From Fasciola hepatica (taxonomy: Eukaryota; Platyhelminthes; Trematoda; Plagiorchiida; Fasciolidae): a stretch of DNA of 64,000 nucleotides. Positions 1-12,440 of the stretch are shown in pieces. Numbering within the stretch: the stretch's first letter is position 1; the number at the start of each line of letters is the position of its first letter. Made by a program: the position numbers and the translations under genes. The stretch lies in contig CANUEZ040000183.1 in NCBI GenBank assembly GCA_948099385.1, positions 7,006,001 through 7,070,000 of the forward strand, written 5' to 3'. The notes beneath the pieces were generated by a model that saw only the letters and a program-made list of their open reading frames with translations, searched no databases and was not told the origin of the DNA.

Positions 1-250
1 GGTCAGTCCATAACATGGCAAAAAGGTATGCAAACCTTGACCAGCAGACTTGGCCAAATGGGATGTGTTAGGCTTCCAGGTTGGGGTCCAAGAGACCCGC
101 TTACTAAATGGTTGGATACATTAACAGATACGGCTGTGTGTCGCGGCCAGAGGCGTAGCTGCATTCGAACTCGCTCTGTCTTTGTGACTTCCGTTTACTA
201 CTTTGATTTGTCGGGATACTTTCCGTTTTGTGCTTCTATTCTTTTTGATC
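1..250 (+). mobile_element. 3' end fragment of a LINE (non-LTR retrotransposon)
   Basis: The frame starting at 28 encodes a short tail containing VRLPGWGPRDPLTKWLDTL followed by a basic stretch (RGQRRSCIRTRS). From memory this 'LPGWGPRD' tail is the C-terminus of a reverse transcriptase LINE family common in fluke genomes; the same family seems to be present on the minus strand at 18.7-21.6 kb. The coding signal fades by about 200. The upstream part lies outside the window, so 5' truncation cannot be separated from the window edge. Confidence 0.5.
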
Positions 251-355
251 TTGACTCAATGACGCTGGGAAGCGGTAACCCAAACCAGAGCACAGAAGTG
301 CAAGGTTAGTTGTTGAATAAACTGAATGTTGTGCTTTATGAATACCATACCTCAA

Positions 356-356
<1 letters not shown>

Positions 357-447
<91 letters not shown>
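357..447. repeat. (TA)n microsatellite
   Basis: About 90 bp of uninterrupted TA dinucleotide. It creates an artificial Tyr-Ile repeat ORF on the minus strand, which is not a gene. Confidence 0.97.
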
Positions 448-449
<2 letters not shown>

Positions 450-1939
450 GCATGGACATTTTGAAAACTGAGTTTGTATCTCTTGCGACGTTGGCTCCGG
501 TAGCCCCGTTTTTGATATCACGCACCGAGTCCCCGAATCAGGTAAAGCAACATTAAAACAGCAAGTATGTATTTGCCTACTAAGATCATGTGAGTAGCAA
601 CGTTCGCCCTTTTTCCGATTTGAACGGGTTTCTCTGATCACACGGTACATCTCGTTTGGCTGGGTTCATTATGGACGGTTGGACCATAAAGGGCTGGAAA
701 GTATTCAAGAAACTATTTATTGCGCCATCGGTTATTTCTAACCCAACTGGGAAGTCTGATGTGGTTTTATACGTTCAGCTCACCTGTAAACGACGGCCTT
801 ATCAAAGGCACTTATCTGATGCCGTGAAAATGAGATACTCTTGACGAAAGGCCCATTCGCAGATATATTCGGTATTCATTAGATGGACACACAATCATAT
901 TTCTTTACCGTTTTGGCTTATACTGCTAAGCACTGAGAACTTTATGAAGAGTTTCAGCATATGTTAACCAATTACTTCCCTAGAGAAAGTTTTGTAGACG
1001 AATATCACAACACAGTGGGAGCATGTTGTCCCACAGTTTCGGTTTCGCCTTTATATTTTAGTTACTGATAATAGTGATAGTAGCAAGTCGTTCTCGCAAC
1101 AACATTGCTCCGAGGGGCACCAAATATCTCGAGCACTAGTTGCTAGTCTGATCTGTCAGGGATAAACGCGTTGATCTAATCCCTCCTAAACGTGCTGTAG
1201 TATACGCAGTATAACAGAAAAAGAAATATGGTATACCGTTCAACTGAACATAAAGAAGGCAGTGACGATGGAAATCTCAACGTCTATTGATCACGAAGTC
1301 AATCGTTTGGCTTCGAAAGGCTCGTCATCGAGATCGGCACCAATGTCATGAGTGAGAACTCTCTTTGGTGAAGTGAAGCAAACACTTGGAAATTTCCGTG
1401 TGATAGCGATTCAGAGAGGAAAAACTATATTTCGGGGTTAGAAAAGGTATATCAGTAAGGTCAAGTGAAGCAGAAAACTTATAACAGAAGTCTTGTCTTA
1501 AATTACAAATCCAAAGGACCCTGAAGTAGCAACAGAATAGGTCAGAAATTTCATGCGATGTGGAGAGCAAGATAACAAAGTCCCTAGTATTATTCACGAT
1601 ATACTGGTACGTCATTATAAACATTTTCTTACTAAACTTAGTGCAACATATAAACTAGTGCTATTCAGCGAGGAGAAGCTTAGCAAGCTTCATCATGTAA
1701 CTCACTGTGTACATAAATGTTAAACACGAAGGATGATATTGTAGTGGCAACAAAAGACTTCCAAAAATGTGACTTCTCATGCGCTTAAATTAAAATTTTG
1801 ATACTGCCCGATGAATCATGTAAATAAATTCTCTTACAACGAAAATTCCTATAATAATCAAGCTCTTTAGGTTGGACTCGGGAAAGGAATATCTTTGTTT
1901 TCATCTGAGCCCATAGATGTTTTGCAGTGTTAATATCAA
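448..1939. other. No recognisable gene
   Basis: AT-rich sequence with only short ORFs (62-92 codons) that show no motif, codon pattern or splice context. I see no repeat shared with the rest of the window. Confidence 0.5.
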
Positions 1940-2145
1940 ACAAACCATTGAGTGTCACTCCGGATAGCCTGATGATTAGGCCTTTAACTCACAAACCTTC
2001 ACTCCGTGTTAGAGTTCCAGTAGAGACCTGATGGTAGTCCATTGCTGTGGATGATTCCTAAAGAGCCATATGAAATAGTAGTACAGCAGTGCTTTCATGC
2101 TGTTCAATGATAAACGGAGCATTAACAATGCTGGGTGAATTACTG
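1940..2145 (+). repeat. tRNA-like SINE, family S2 (copy 1)
   Basis: Contains a tRNA-like box A (GGATAGCCTGATGATTAGG, near 1963) and a box-B-like GTTAGAGTTCC near 2009, followed by a unique tail. The reverse complement of 36805-37045 matches it over its length (GGATAGCCT..GGTTAAGG, then CACTCCG..GAGTTC, then a shared tail including AGTGCTT..ATGGTG-type segments), so this is a dispersed, diverged family. A tRNA origin is inferred from the boxes only. Confidence 0.4.
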
Positions 2146-4630
2146 AATACTATTCTTAAAAACCTAATTTTTTAAAAGTACTTTGGAACTTTAAGGACAA
2201 TTTACCACAAATAGCTGTAATTCAGTTTAAACTCAATGCCAAACGTGGACTGGTTCACACGTGTAGTCAGTTTTTATCCATTCTACGGCCTGTTCTGTGG
2301 TGCATAGTGAGCTAGGGTGAGATGAAGGGCACACAAATTGTGTTCCAACATCCAAAGCTGGTTATGAAGTCGGATTCTGACAGCTTCAGCCGTGGTTAAC
2401 ATTGCTATGTCTGATTAAAGTCACGCAAATAAAACGGACAACCAATCAATATTCCACTCGTGCATGGATGTATGCTTGGTTGGTATTGACATCTAGTCAC
2501 GCTTCGACGCTGAGAGTACTGACTGACCGATCTTTCCGTGTATCGACTGATCTCAATTGTTTATGTGTGTGAGCACATGTAACTCAGTTCTTTTGTTCGT
2601 TCGCTCAATCACTAGCTGGCTAGATCGAAGCTTACATGCCGGCTACGATTCGGTTGCATTTACATTCTCACAAATAGATGGAGTATAACGATTACGTGTT
2701 CTACTACTGATTACGAACACAACAAATATGTGACATTTTGCTGGTTTTGATGGTCGATTCCGAACCTTATACAAGACACGGATAGCCTCGGCCAGCTTTA
2801 CTGTGTGACTAGGCTAATCTACATGTGAAAGCACTGAGTCAGTGGGCCACTAGACTGCTCTAGTGTACGACTATGCAGGGTGTTGTTAATGACTTCTTTC
2901 AGACAAAAGCATGTTCTTGCCGCTGATATACAGTATGTTCTCCGATGACGTATCCACCCCCTAGGTTTGAATTTTTGTAAGGACTTTTCTTATATCTGCT
3001 GAAAAAATACCATGGAATGCCCGCTTGAGATGACAAAAGAAAGCTAATGAGGTCTGCTAACTAGCTCTTAACAAAAGCTTCATTTTACTGCACAGTGAGA
3101 GCATAAAGCTGCTGACGTAATCTTTGGGCCCCTGTTAGTGCTGTATCATCTAAAATCGACTCGCTTATTGAGAATAAACTGACCACTTTGGTCAACTTTA
3201 CACGGCACTGTGTAGAACACACGGCTCAAATCGCAGTCTATGTAGTATTTTCTCGGTGTTATTTCATCTGTTAGCACAGCGTTTTTCGTCAAACTGTTTG
3301 CCGTTAGATCGTGCATAGTCACAGTGGTCTCCTGAGTTTGAGAGTTTTCAAGAAGTCTGATTCCGTTGTAATAATTTATAAAGTTTCATTGATTGCGTTC
3401 TCTCTGATGGCTATTGCTCAGCCGCAGCATAGCTGGTGATAGCAAACAATCTCCAGTATGAAAAAGTAAAGAGAGAGAACCAAAAATAATAGTAGTTACT
3501 TCATAACTAGATTATTTTAATACAAGAGCCTCAATTTTTATGATGCGTAGTCATATCTTTCAGCACATAATCCCTGGCTGGCTGGATCTCGCGGATCCAA
3601 CCTTGGAACCCAGGCACGCCCCCAAAATGACCAGGTGCATGGGTTTGACCTTTATTACCTTACTTTCATTTTGTGGACCGACCACTTAATGGCTTTTATT
3701 CAAACAACCTCGATATAGTCCTTCATAATTGGTATATCTTTGTTTAGCCAATTCAGAATCACCGATCGTACTAAGGGTGAAATCTGTGTGCTGTGCTTAA
3801 CCTCATGATGGCCATAGTTCTGTTCAAAAGACTTTATCAAGCCACCAGATGGAGATGGATTGTGATCAGGTTGCCTGGTTCTGGTGAAATGCACAGTAAG
3901 GTCCTGTCATTTTGCTAAGGTCTATCAAAGTTACATCATGGTCTGGTGATATTTCCCGTCTTAAATTACCAAGATCTGCATCATTACATATCCAGGCTCT
4001 TCAATGGCCCCGTTGCATAAGTATTTGACTGAGTTCTTCTCTTCCTCATCCATCAGATATAGGTGCAACTTTTTCTACTCCCCGGGGCAAATGTTCATCC
4101 CTTAACTGTCCCACTCTGTCTTTCAAGGTGCTATCAACTGTGATGGATAAAGTCAGAACAACTTTTCTTATCTCTATTTGACTATCGTTTCCTTGTTATT
4201 GCTACTTGGCCGAAGTGTTTATTTCTTTCTTTTAATTGATTAAATTTCTAATGAGCATACGCAACGAATAATGAACAGGTGGACATTGCTCTGAAATTCA
4301 TTCCCTGATGATGGAAAAAGCCACAGTTTGATTTAACTTGATGAAACCTGATCAACTTGTGTTAAAAGCTAACTGTTCTAATGACCAGTGTAGTCGACGA
4401 GAATTCAGGATGACAACACTAGTCGCTAAATTGTTCCGTACGAACAAATGAATGAGTACACACAAAATGAAGCCACCGAATCAAATATTTTTCTTTCAAA
4501 AGTTAAAATATCACAGGTCCACAATAGAACAAAATTATCAGATTAGCCAAGTGAAATTTTTTCTGATGATGCCTGACAATTTTCAATACATAGTCTCCAT
4601 CAAAGTATAGCCTTTGAATGGTAAATATAT
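2146..4630. other. No recognisable gene
   Basis: No ORF longer than 64 codons and no recognised motif. A short stretch around 3575-3640 (ATCTCGCGGATCCAACC) looks like a repeat scrap, but I could not place it. Confidence 0.45.
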
Positions 4631-4941
4631 TGTAGTGACTCAACTGTCTTCACATGCAGTCCAGTGACTATAGTTTCATTTCTAGTATCCAGCCAATCAG
4701 GTGAGGCCGGACCGTAACTGTTAAATCGTGTAGATGCAGCAAAGTTGCCTTGTGATTGGTCAGGACGTTATCTATCAATAAGTACATGCCTATTTTTGCA
4801 TATAAACGAGTGAGCACCAACCAAATACAACAGGATACATTCTTGCTGTAATTGTCTGGTCTTGTCGTTCTTCCAGTGCGCGTAGTCCGGGTCCAGGTTA
4901 TTTCATTACTTTCGATTGGCCGGTTAGATACAATTCTTAGA
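4631..4941 (+). mobile_element. Solo LTR, family A (copy 1)
   Basis: A 311-bp unit starting TGTAGTGACT and ending ATTCTTAGA. It is flanked by the perfect 5-bp direct repeat TATAT (4626-4630 and 4942-4946). It matches 21906-22217 along its whole length with scattered substitutions, while the flanks differ. A TATA-like segment (GCATATAAACGAG, 4798-4810) sits where an LTR promoter would. The 5-bp duplication and TG start are hallmarks of LTR retrotransposon integration; no internal region is attached, so it is a solo LTR. The ORFs across it on both strands are incidental. Confidence 0.85.
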
Positions 4942-6113
4942 TATATGTATACTGGCTTTCTTTCCAGCACAAACACTTTTAAAGTCTTTACCTCTATCTG
5001 GATCATCTTACTGACTAGGCTAATCTTTATCGACTTGATATTATTATTTGCAATTCTCTTCTTACTATTTTCATACTTTTGCTTTTTCTCTATTTCCGAT
5101 TGAGGTTGTCACCGAGAGATGGCTGTTTGAACTGAACTGAACTGAACTGAATCAAAAACCGATCCTGTTCACCAGTCTGTATTCTCCCAATGCGTTCGGT
5201 GGAAATCATCGAACAAATAACTGTCTCATGATTGATAATCTTTTCTATGAATATTAGAAAGCAAAGGAAAAGCTCAAATTGCCAACTCTTCTTAGTCCTC
5301 TTAGGTAAATAATCTTATATTTCACTCTAAACATTCTCCTTTAAAAAACTTTTTTACAGTCTGTTACACTTGCAACCACGTTGGGTCTCAAGTAAGTCTG
5401 TCACGATGAACACAATAAAAAATATATTTGTGCTTCAAATTTCACAGCACAATCACAAGAACATAAAAAGCAAGATCCTAAAGTTGATAAACGGTAAGTT
5501 CATATTTAGACAATGTGAAAATATTGTCGTTCAGGATGTTTTTCGCGTTATTAACCGCGATGGCAACTCCGTCGCTGAACACGGTTTTTGAGGTTATCTA
5601 TTTCAGACGAATTGCCCGTTCCTCTTCCATCATTTCTGCCTTGTTTTCTCCATTCCCCTCCCATAAACACACTCATACACATACACAATGGTATACAAAA
5701 CTCTATCCAATGTATGATTACAAAAAACTGCATGGCACAGAGTATCGCGGAATCGCAACAATCCGCGGAGTACACTTCCCAGGATTTACTGTGAGTACTT
5801 TGTTGAAATATTCCTTTTTTGATGATGATATATTGCGGCCGCTGAATTATGTGCACAACAGTCTGATTGATTGATTGACTGATTATTATCTCTACACAGA
5901 CCGAAAGGATATCAGGGATAGCTGAGTTTTTAGAAGGCAGTGTGCGGACCAGACGAACACCGTTATTAGGGCAAGGTTTATGACTGTAACCAAGACTCAC
6001 TTCTCGTCTGAACTAAGCTGGACTCTGGCTACGCACTTACTCGCACCTGTCTTAGGTTTTACCTAGTAAACTTTTCACTTTTGCTTCCTTTTTTAACACC
6101 GAGTTCCCTTTCG
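4942..6113. other. No recognisable gene; short TGAAC tandem
   Basis: Overlapping ORFs on both strands (up to 149 codons at 5551-6000) show no motif or splice context. At 5127-5152 a GAACT unit is repeated five times. The preceding GAGGTTGTCACCGAGAG (5102-5118) recurs with changes at 60133-60150, so a short dispersed repeat probably ends here. Confidence 0.4.

Positions 6114-6169
<56 letters not shown>
6114..6169. repeat. (TG)n microsatellite
   Basis: About 55 bp of TG dinucleotide repeat; it produces spurious Cys-Val and His-Thr repeat ORFs. Confidence 0.97.
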
Positions 6170-8054
6170 ATCCAGCAACCGTGCGAGGGTCTTATCCAAA
6201 GTCCAAACTGGACTAATTTACACCGTTGGAGGTGGACCAAAGTAGTCTGTAGTTTTTGTTTGACTTTTTTAACTCGTGGAGGAATTGGTATTCCTTGCCC
6301 GTTCAACCGTTCAAGTCGAGAGGCGCCGAGTCATTCAGTCAGTAACGTATATTGTTTGAGCTAGGTAGCACTCAAGTATCTCTTGTGCAGTCTATCCAAG
6401 ATTTCGGGATCATTCCAATTTGATCGAAATCCTAACATACGGTCGAATACCACTTTATACTACAACTACTACACTCACAGGCCAAAAATGTACAATAGAC
6501 ATCTGTTTAGGGATAGAAACCGTGTTGCATGCTGTCAATCAGACAATCAGCGACTGCATTGTTTGCTAATTTTGGCCGTCCTCCGAATTGACAAAAATGT
6601 CTACGAGATGCCCACACGGTCTTTGGGAATTATGGGGTTTGCCCATTTACCTGTTATCATAATTAAATTGCTTGCAAAATGCATTAGAACTGGGAGCCAA
6701 GAGACCGCTGTTTGTCTCATTCACAATTAAATAAGTCACCTTTTTGGCCTGATGAAGCAGTAAAAATTAAAGTTTTTCCCACAAATTGATCCACAGATTC
6801 CATTCTCCGTACCGTGTGGCATTGCATGAATTCCCAATGAAACATATAATGTGCGGATCGATTACGTAGAATGATAGTAATTTATTGATTATGTCATTTC
6901 GTTTTATGTTCCTCTAAAAATTCGGACTGGGATTGTATCATGTTATCTGAATTTTCTATGGCCGAAGTATCTTCAGATGCTGCATTCGTCCGCGCGAATG
7001 TGCGTGTGCTTGCTCGAGACGATTTGACTACGAATGTGATAGCCTGATCCAAACACAACCCAGTGAAAATCGGGAATAACTGTTTGAATATGTACGACTG
7101 GTTGGCAGTCAGTGAGTGGATAGTTCGACGCGGTTATGATCACGTCGATCAGGAATCGCAGACGGAAAAACGGGTTGATCAAATGTCAAAAAATATTCAC
7201 AGTACAAACTCAGTTTAATCCTTTAGCCCGGCTATGTTCACAAGACAATACCGCAGTAGGAAATAAATATATTCCTTCATCAGAACCGGATAACACAAAT
7301 ATTAAATCTAGAAGCGCTGAACTGAGTGGAACATCTATCATATGTCGATAAATCAATAAACGGCATGGGAAACCAGAGTCTATCCCCTTGAGGCACATGA
7401 TTGGACTGGTCTGTTTAAATCGACACGCATCAAGCCAACAACATTCATTGCCAGTGCATGAACTGGAGAGTTAAGTTTTTTCGGTTGTTGGGGATTCGAA
7501 TACCCCATCCCACTCCAGCTGCTTTGAAAAACGAAGGCAATTCATGGGTGATAACGCGCCAGGCTTTTAAATGATCAGTATGCTATTTAATCGAGGTCAG
7601 CCTAGTGATTTCTCACTGGATTACCCCCTCTCCATCTGAACTTCTAGAAACTAAAAGGGTAAAGTGAGGTAAAAATAAAGGAAAGGAAAATGCTCTTATC
7701 TGCCCTCGACAGCATTAATTACTCGACTGTCCCAATTTTTGATGAAACCCTTCGTAAATCGGACCAACTCTGTTATCTCCGAAGCAGTATCTTATCCGGA
7801 AGTCATACATCGAATGTGGTACTATGGCTTTCATAATACGCTCTGTAGTGATGCATGAAAACTACCCGTCTCAACAACAGATCTAGCTGACTGTCTCCAA
7901 ACGTTTGAAAACAAAACAGAGTGGCAAACTAGCTCGTTTTCGGTTATTCGTACTCATACCAATAAATAATAATGAATATGACTCGAAACAACAAAGGGGA
8001 ATGATCAGCTGAATCTGTCTGTGCACGTCTGAGTATATGTGCGTGGGAAATTGA
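6170..8054. other. No recognisable gene
   Basis: ORFs of 60-115 codons without motif. Nothing here matches other parts of the window by eye. Confidence 0.4.
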
Positions 8055-8059
8055 TCACA

Positions 8060-8350
8060 GTGAAGAATGTTCGAGTGGTTGCACACGTGTTCGGGAACAA
8101 GAAGTGGGCCATGGAAGTTTAAGTGCTTGCACAAATTGTTTCTGAGCGCACAGGGGAGGATTGTAGAGTAGAATGCTGTCGGCTTCGGCTGTGGTTAAGA
8201 TGCGACACTTGACAAGTCTTGATTGCTTGCACCGGACCTTGTAAATGGTGCGAATGGTTTGACTCAACAAGGTGTGAACACAAAGCACTCGTAATTGTTC
8301 TAATTGCTCCGTTGTTCAACCAAGCCGGGGATGTTCACGAACACTTTCGG
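8060..8350 (-). pseudogene. PLE1 GIY-YIG endonuclease remnant
   Basis: The minus strand encodes AWLNNGAIR..SALCSHLVESNH and then RSETICASTLKLPWP, matching the second half of the GIY-YIG region and the C-terminal tail of Penelope-like elements (compare PRWLSRGK..GHLVDSGH and AQKRLVQALWLSQP in the 42-kb copy). The GIY/YIG signature itself is not recognisable, so the nuclease is dead. Confidence 0.6.
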
Positions 8351-8537
8351 ATAAGCACCTGGTCGTGCGGCCAACCTACCTGGTTCCACAGGAACAGGTG
8401 AATGAATACACACAAAAAGATGCTGCAGAATCTGGCACTTTATCCTTCAGTCGAAAACGCACGATCGGTTTGGACTCGAACATAATTTGGAATTGTGCAG
8501 CGGAGAATGTTCTACCGACTGCTCCTGTTAGTCTTGG

Positions 8538-10235
8538 TTAAATAACTTCAGTATCCGTATCTCCTTTGAATGGCAAACAGACAAATACGGGCTTCTTTTC
8601 GACCACTGTCTGTCTTGGCCTATCTTCCTGTCGCTGCATCCTCTTGTCAATGAGCCGTTCAGGATAGCCGTTTTCTAGGAAAATACTCCTCAGAAAACGA
8701 AGTTCATTTTCTATTGTGTCTTCCGTGCAGATTTTCCTTTCTCTATTAACCAAGCAACGTACTAGATTTCTGTTCACTTTGAGTGGTACGAAACCGTGAA
8801 ACTGAATGTACTGACCGTTCCAAGTTGCTTTCCTGTGCACTGACAACTGAACGGAACCATCACTTTCACGGCTTACACAAACATCTAAGTGAGGTAGACT
8901 GTTTTCCTTTTCTTGTTCCAAAGTGAATTGAGCATTTGGATGGGCTGTGTTAAGTCTGTTAAGTAGTATATTTGCATCAACTTTGGTATCCAATTCACAT
9001 ACGATATCGTCACGTACCGTTTGTATAAGGTGCAACCTTCGATTGTTGACTTCAGTTGGTTATTTTCAAGTTTTGCCATGAAAGCATCAGCAAATAAAGG
9101 TCCCAAAGGTGACCCTTTTTTCACCCCTTCCTTCTGACGATATATTTCACTGCTGAACGGAAACAGGATATTATGAGTGCAGACAAATAGTAACTGTTTC
9201 AGTTTATCCAACGAGATGCCCGGATCCATGCTGCTCTCCTGCATGTATTCACATAGATAGTTGATTGTTTCAGAGATCAGGACATTGGTGAACAGTGAGG
9301 TAACGTCCAGCGAGATCATTTGCTTGCCTTCCAAGTCTAGATTTCCCATAGTCTCTACAAAATGAATTGTGTTTCGTAGGATGTGTCTGGAAATCATTAC
9401 TCTTACTGGTTCTAACTATGTAGCCAACCACTTCGCTACTGAGTGATACGGCGAGTTGCACATATCCGAAATCGGTCTCAAGGGGACACCTTCTTTGTGC
9501 ACTTTCGGTAGGCCTTACTACCTAGGAATCTTTGTTTAGATGACTGTCCTTTCGACTCCCTCTTTCACGCACAAACCTCAGGTCATCCGACCAACCTGCA
9601 CTCGGAAGCACCAAACTCGAGTTTCGCTCTTGTTAGAGCTCGTCAGTGGTGCATATCCTCTGCCACACCCAGGGTTTGAACCCGGGCTTCCGAGTGCAGG
9701 TTGGTCAGGTGACCTGAGGTTTGCGCGTGAAAGGTGAAGTCCAAAGGGCAATCAGCTAAACAAATATTCGTCATTCCCACATATTACTCGCAAGTAATTG
9801 CGTGATGCATAAACCTAGGAATCGTCGTCCCAGTTGGTAGTATCCTTTCAAAGGTTACCGCATCGATCACACCTTTCTGTTTCAATGACTTCACTCTCTT
9901 GGGAATTAACTTTTCTATCGGAATCGCCCTGTCCTATTCAGTTGGGGTCTTTGTAAACTTGGAAACATCATTCAATTTCGTCTTCATCGTCTCTATATAA
10001 TCCGATTTATTAAGGATAACAATACCCGCTCCTTTGTCTGGTCTTGACAACATTGTTTCTCTGTTAGCCTGCAATTCTTTGAGACGGTTCAGGTGCTCCA
10101 ACATTAATAATCCTTTCGTCGAAGGTCTATTTTCACGATATTGATAACACGCATTCACAAGTGTGGATTTGAGTTTCTCTAACCCCTGTGAGGAGGATGG
10201 AACGAGACCGGATAGTCTGTCTGGTATTGTGGCTC
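8538..10235 (-). pseudogene. PLE1 reverse transcriptase (broken)
   Basis: Going down the minus strand: 10158-9934 encodes a polar N-terminal part with RPDKGAGIVILNKSDYI, a conserved Penelope RT motif; after the SINE, 9397-8885 encodes MISLDVTSLFTNV (RT motif with catalytic Asp) and KKGSPLGPLFADAFMAKLE; a frameshift near 9010 leads into 9035-8538 with SLPHLDVCVSR and a basic region (RNLVRCLVNRERKICTED). The frame changes and the inserts make it a pseudogene. The family call rests on the GSPLGP motif together with the C-terminal GIY-YIG remains; a LINE would carry YADD instead. Confidence 0.75.
9531..9812. mobile_element. SINE family S1 inserted in PLE1, with 11-bp target duplication
   Basis: A 282-bp insert flanked by ACCTAGGAATC at 9520-9530 and 9813-9823. 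The insert is near-palindromic: its left half has GACTGTCCTTT..CGCACAAACCTCAGGTCA..CTGCACTCGGAAG and its right half carries the reverse complement (CTTCCGAGTGCAGG..GACCTGAGGTTTGCGCGTGAAAGG). The centre holds a tRNA-like box B in reverse (GGGTTTGAACCCGGG, 9671-9685). The 11-bp duplication indicates target-primed insertion. Related copies or parts lie at 21337, 32610, 39602, 41098, 44270 and 60898. Confidence 0.75.
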
Positions 10236-10542
10236 TGTTGTGTGCCCAACATATGCGTCATCGACATTCGCACGTGATTCATTCCGGTCCCATTGGCCTT
10301 ACACTCACGTGCACGATGCCTATCTATCCCACGCTCGGCTTTGTTCCATTTTACCAATCACATGCGTTTAGGTGCGCGTGAGACTGATATCGTGTCTCAG
10401 TTCCCGTCCACTTGATACATTATTGCACTTGTCAAAAGATGATTAATTTTGATTGCCTACTTGCCCGCTTACGTACATGTTTACTGATTTGCTAATAAAC
10501 GGATCTATTACGTACTATGCTCTTCGAATTCTGAACATAACA
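10236..10542 (+). mobile_element. Solo LTR, family E (copy 1)
   Basis: A 307-bp unit starting TGTTGTGTGC and ending GAACATAACA, flanked by the perfect 5-bp repeat GGCTC (10231-10235, 10543-10547). It aligns along its length with 47504-47813, for example CACGTGATTCATTC, TTACCAATCACATGCG and AACGGATCTATTACGTACT. It interrupts the minus-strand PLE1, so it is younger than that element. Confidence 0.88.
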
Positions 10543-10600
10543 GGCTCGTATCCAGACTTATTGTTAAACTAAGCATGTAACTAAAAACTGTAGAAAGATA

Positions 10601-11415
10601 TGTATTGCGAGGTGCATGCTTTTCGTTTATTTTCTTCGATCACGAAAGCAAAGCATATCGTTTTATTATGACACGGTGTCTGACATAAATAGCGCAAAAG
10701 ATGAGGAAACTTTTATCGTAGATAAGTCAGCAATTCGTGTGAGATAGCGTGGCTAGTGCCAAGGAAGACAAAAGTTTTCACTATTTTTTTCTGGACACAC
10801 CTTGGTGGTGGGTTCTGGCTTGATCAACTCAACCTCACCAAACGCTAGAAGTTTTGCATTCCTGTTTGCGTGATCGCATTTGGAATTACCGGGCCAAGTC
10901 AACTCAATGACTTTATGATGACCGCAACCGGATTTCTTACCGAAATTTGACCTGTGTAGTCCAAATGAGTCATTAGGTGCGAAAGATATTTCAGAATGTG
11001 TTCAGTCACTCTTTGAGACAGGTATTGTTCTATTCTGCCTATGTACGTGCCACTGCAGGTATAAATAAACTAGACCAACAGGATTATTAGAGTGAAGGTG
11101 AAATCTTAATTGTTATGTGGTCAGTACACTGAGTGAATGGGCTGCTATACCTCTTCGGCTGGGAGGGGAGCTCACATGATGGCGTGCATGGTCAAAATTG
11201 TGATCAAGTAAAGGGAATTTCTTTGGCTCCACCCTGAACATCAGCGCCGTTTAGCCTCGTGGTTCAACGCGATGCCAAATGAATTTTTCTGGGTAACCAA
11301 TGAGCAAAATGTTTCATGATAAAACCTTCTTCATTTTGCATTTGATCGGGAGAGGAAATTTTCGATGGCTCTACGGAAGAGTATTTGGACCAAACCGCGG
11401 AGCATAACTGCATAT
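10601..11415. other. No recognisable gene
   Basis: No ORF above 60 codons and no match to other repeats seen. Confidence 0.45.
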
Positions 11416-11742
11416 TGTTGTGTTCACAATCCGGTTAAAGAAGAAAGGCGCACTTGTATGGATAAACGTATATTTCCGCAGCAACGTACAGTAAGCGCCA
11501 GTACAAGCAAGTACGCGAAAACGCAAACGAGTCTGCAAATGCGAGTCAGTCATGCATATAATTGGAAGTGTAAGACAACGGTACAATCGGACCATGTCGT
11601 GCAAGGTCGCGCAACACGTGGTACAATCTGATTGGTCAATGCCGTCCGGGACGAAGCACGGCAAACGTCAGCTGTGTACGTGCGCGTGTGTGCGTGCAAG
11701 ATCGTCTGTCTGAGCACATGCCTGTTCAGGCCGAACACAATA
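11416..11742 (-). mobile_element. Solo LTR, family D (copy 1, minus)
   Basis: Read on the minus strand it starts TATTGTGTTCGG (TG mutated to TA) and ends GTGAACACAACA. It matches 20450-20774 and 17505-17903 through shared blocks such as CATGTGCTCA, ACCAATCAGATTGTACCACGTG and GTCTTACACTTCC. The flanks CATAT (11411-11415) and CATAG (11743-11747) are a 5-bp duplication with one mismatch. The several ORFs in this interval are coincidental. Confidence 0.72.
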
Positions 11743-12279
11743 CATAGTTTACACTCCATCTCGCATCTTACGATGTGTCTGCTTTCCGTTCTTAATAAAT
11801 TGAGAAAAGGACCTACATGTTACAAGCTTGTCAAGGTTTTCATCTTCTTTCATTAGTGAAACTCGCTACCGAACCCTAATGACCTCAGTAAACAAAATCA
11901 CTTGGAGACCGGATTTTCAGGGTAAAATGTGCTATATCAAATCCGAGTAGTTTCCTTACGGCTAAACCCTCAGTTTGAGAATAAACCTTGGGTACGTAAA
12001 AGTCCAATTTCAACCAAGACAGTGGTAACCGGATTTTCTTAAAATCGATGAAAGGTATCGGTGCGGAGGCGCTGGCCGCTACCTTATGACGTTCATTATC
12101 AATGACGATTTAAACTTCGGAAAGTTCAATTTGTTCAAGAGAGAAGGACTGATATGACTTCGACATCGAAGTGAGATAGAGCCTTTTAAAAGCCAACTAT
12201 GTTTTGTTTATCTACTAAACTAAACTAAACTGCTAAACTGCCTTCGGATTCCGGCTACTTTTAATAGGCCATTACAGAA
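11743..12279. other. No recognisable gene; short AAACT tandem
   Basis: Only a small AAACT tandem at about 12214-12240 stands out. Confidence 0.4.
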
Positions 12280-12440
12280 AGCTCCAGCCGGTGGTGGTCG
12301 AGTGTTCTAAGGCATTAACTTTCCACTCCAGAGATCACAAGTTCACATCCCGCAGTTGCTGGTTGCTTCGATGGTAGTCTGTAATCCACTGTCGCCCGGC
12401 TGGTTGTCACGCTTGAACTATGGGGATCTTACTTGATTCT
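12280..12440 (+). repeat. tRNA-like SINE, family S3
   Basis: GGTGGTGGTCGAGTGTTCTAAGGC (12291 onward) resembles the 5' arm and box A of a Ser/Leu-type tRNA, and GATCACAAGTTCACATCCCGC (12335-12355) resembles a box B. It is too diverged to fold as a functional tRNA and runs into an unrelated tail. tRNA ancestry is an inference. Confidence 0.4.

Larger units (their letters stand above)
8055..10600 (-). mobile_element. Penelope-like element 1 (PLE1), decayed and interrupted
   Basis: Minus-strand coding remains read, 5' to 3', an N-terminal region, a reverse transcriptase, a linker and a damaged GIY-YIG endonuclease, the order typical of Penelope-like elements. A SINE (9531-9812) and a solo LTR (10236-10542) split it. 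Coding similarity is clear to 10235 and plausible just beyond the LTR to about 10600. Frameshifts and stops throughout mean it cannot be autonomous. The parallel element at 41.2-42.6 kb shares the reverse transcriptase motif and the C-terminal pattern. Confidence 0.8.

Noticed and set aside
4668..5006. ORFs on both strands of the family A LTR
   Set aside because: LTR copy 2 does not keep these frames; regulatory DNA, not coding.
5551..6000. 149-codon minus ORF
   Set aside because: No motif, no promoter or splice context, overlaps three other ORFs on the + strand.
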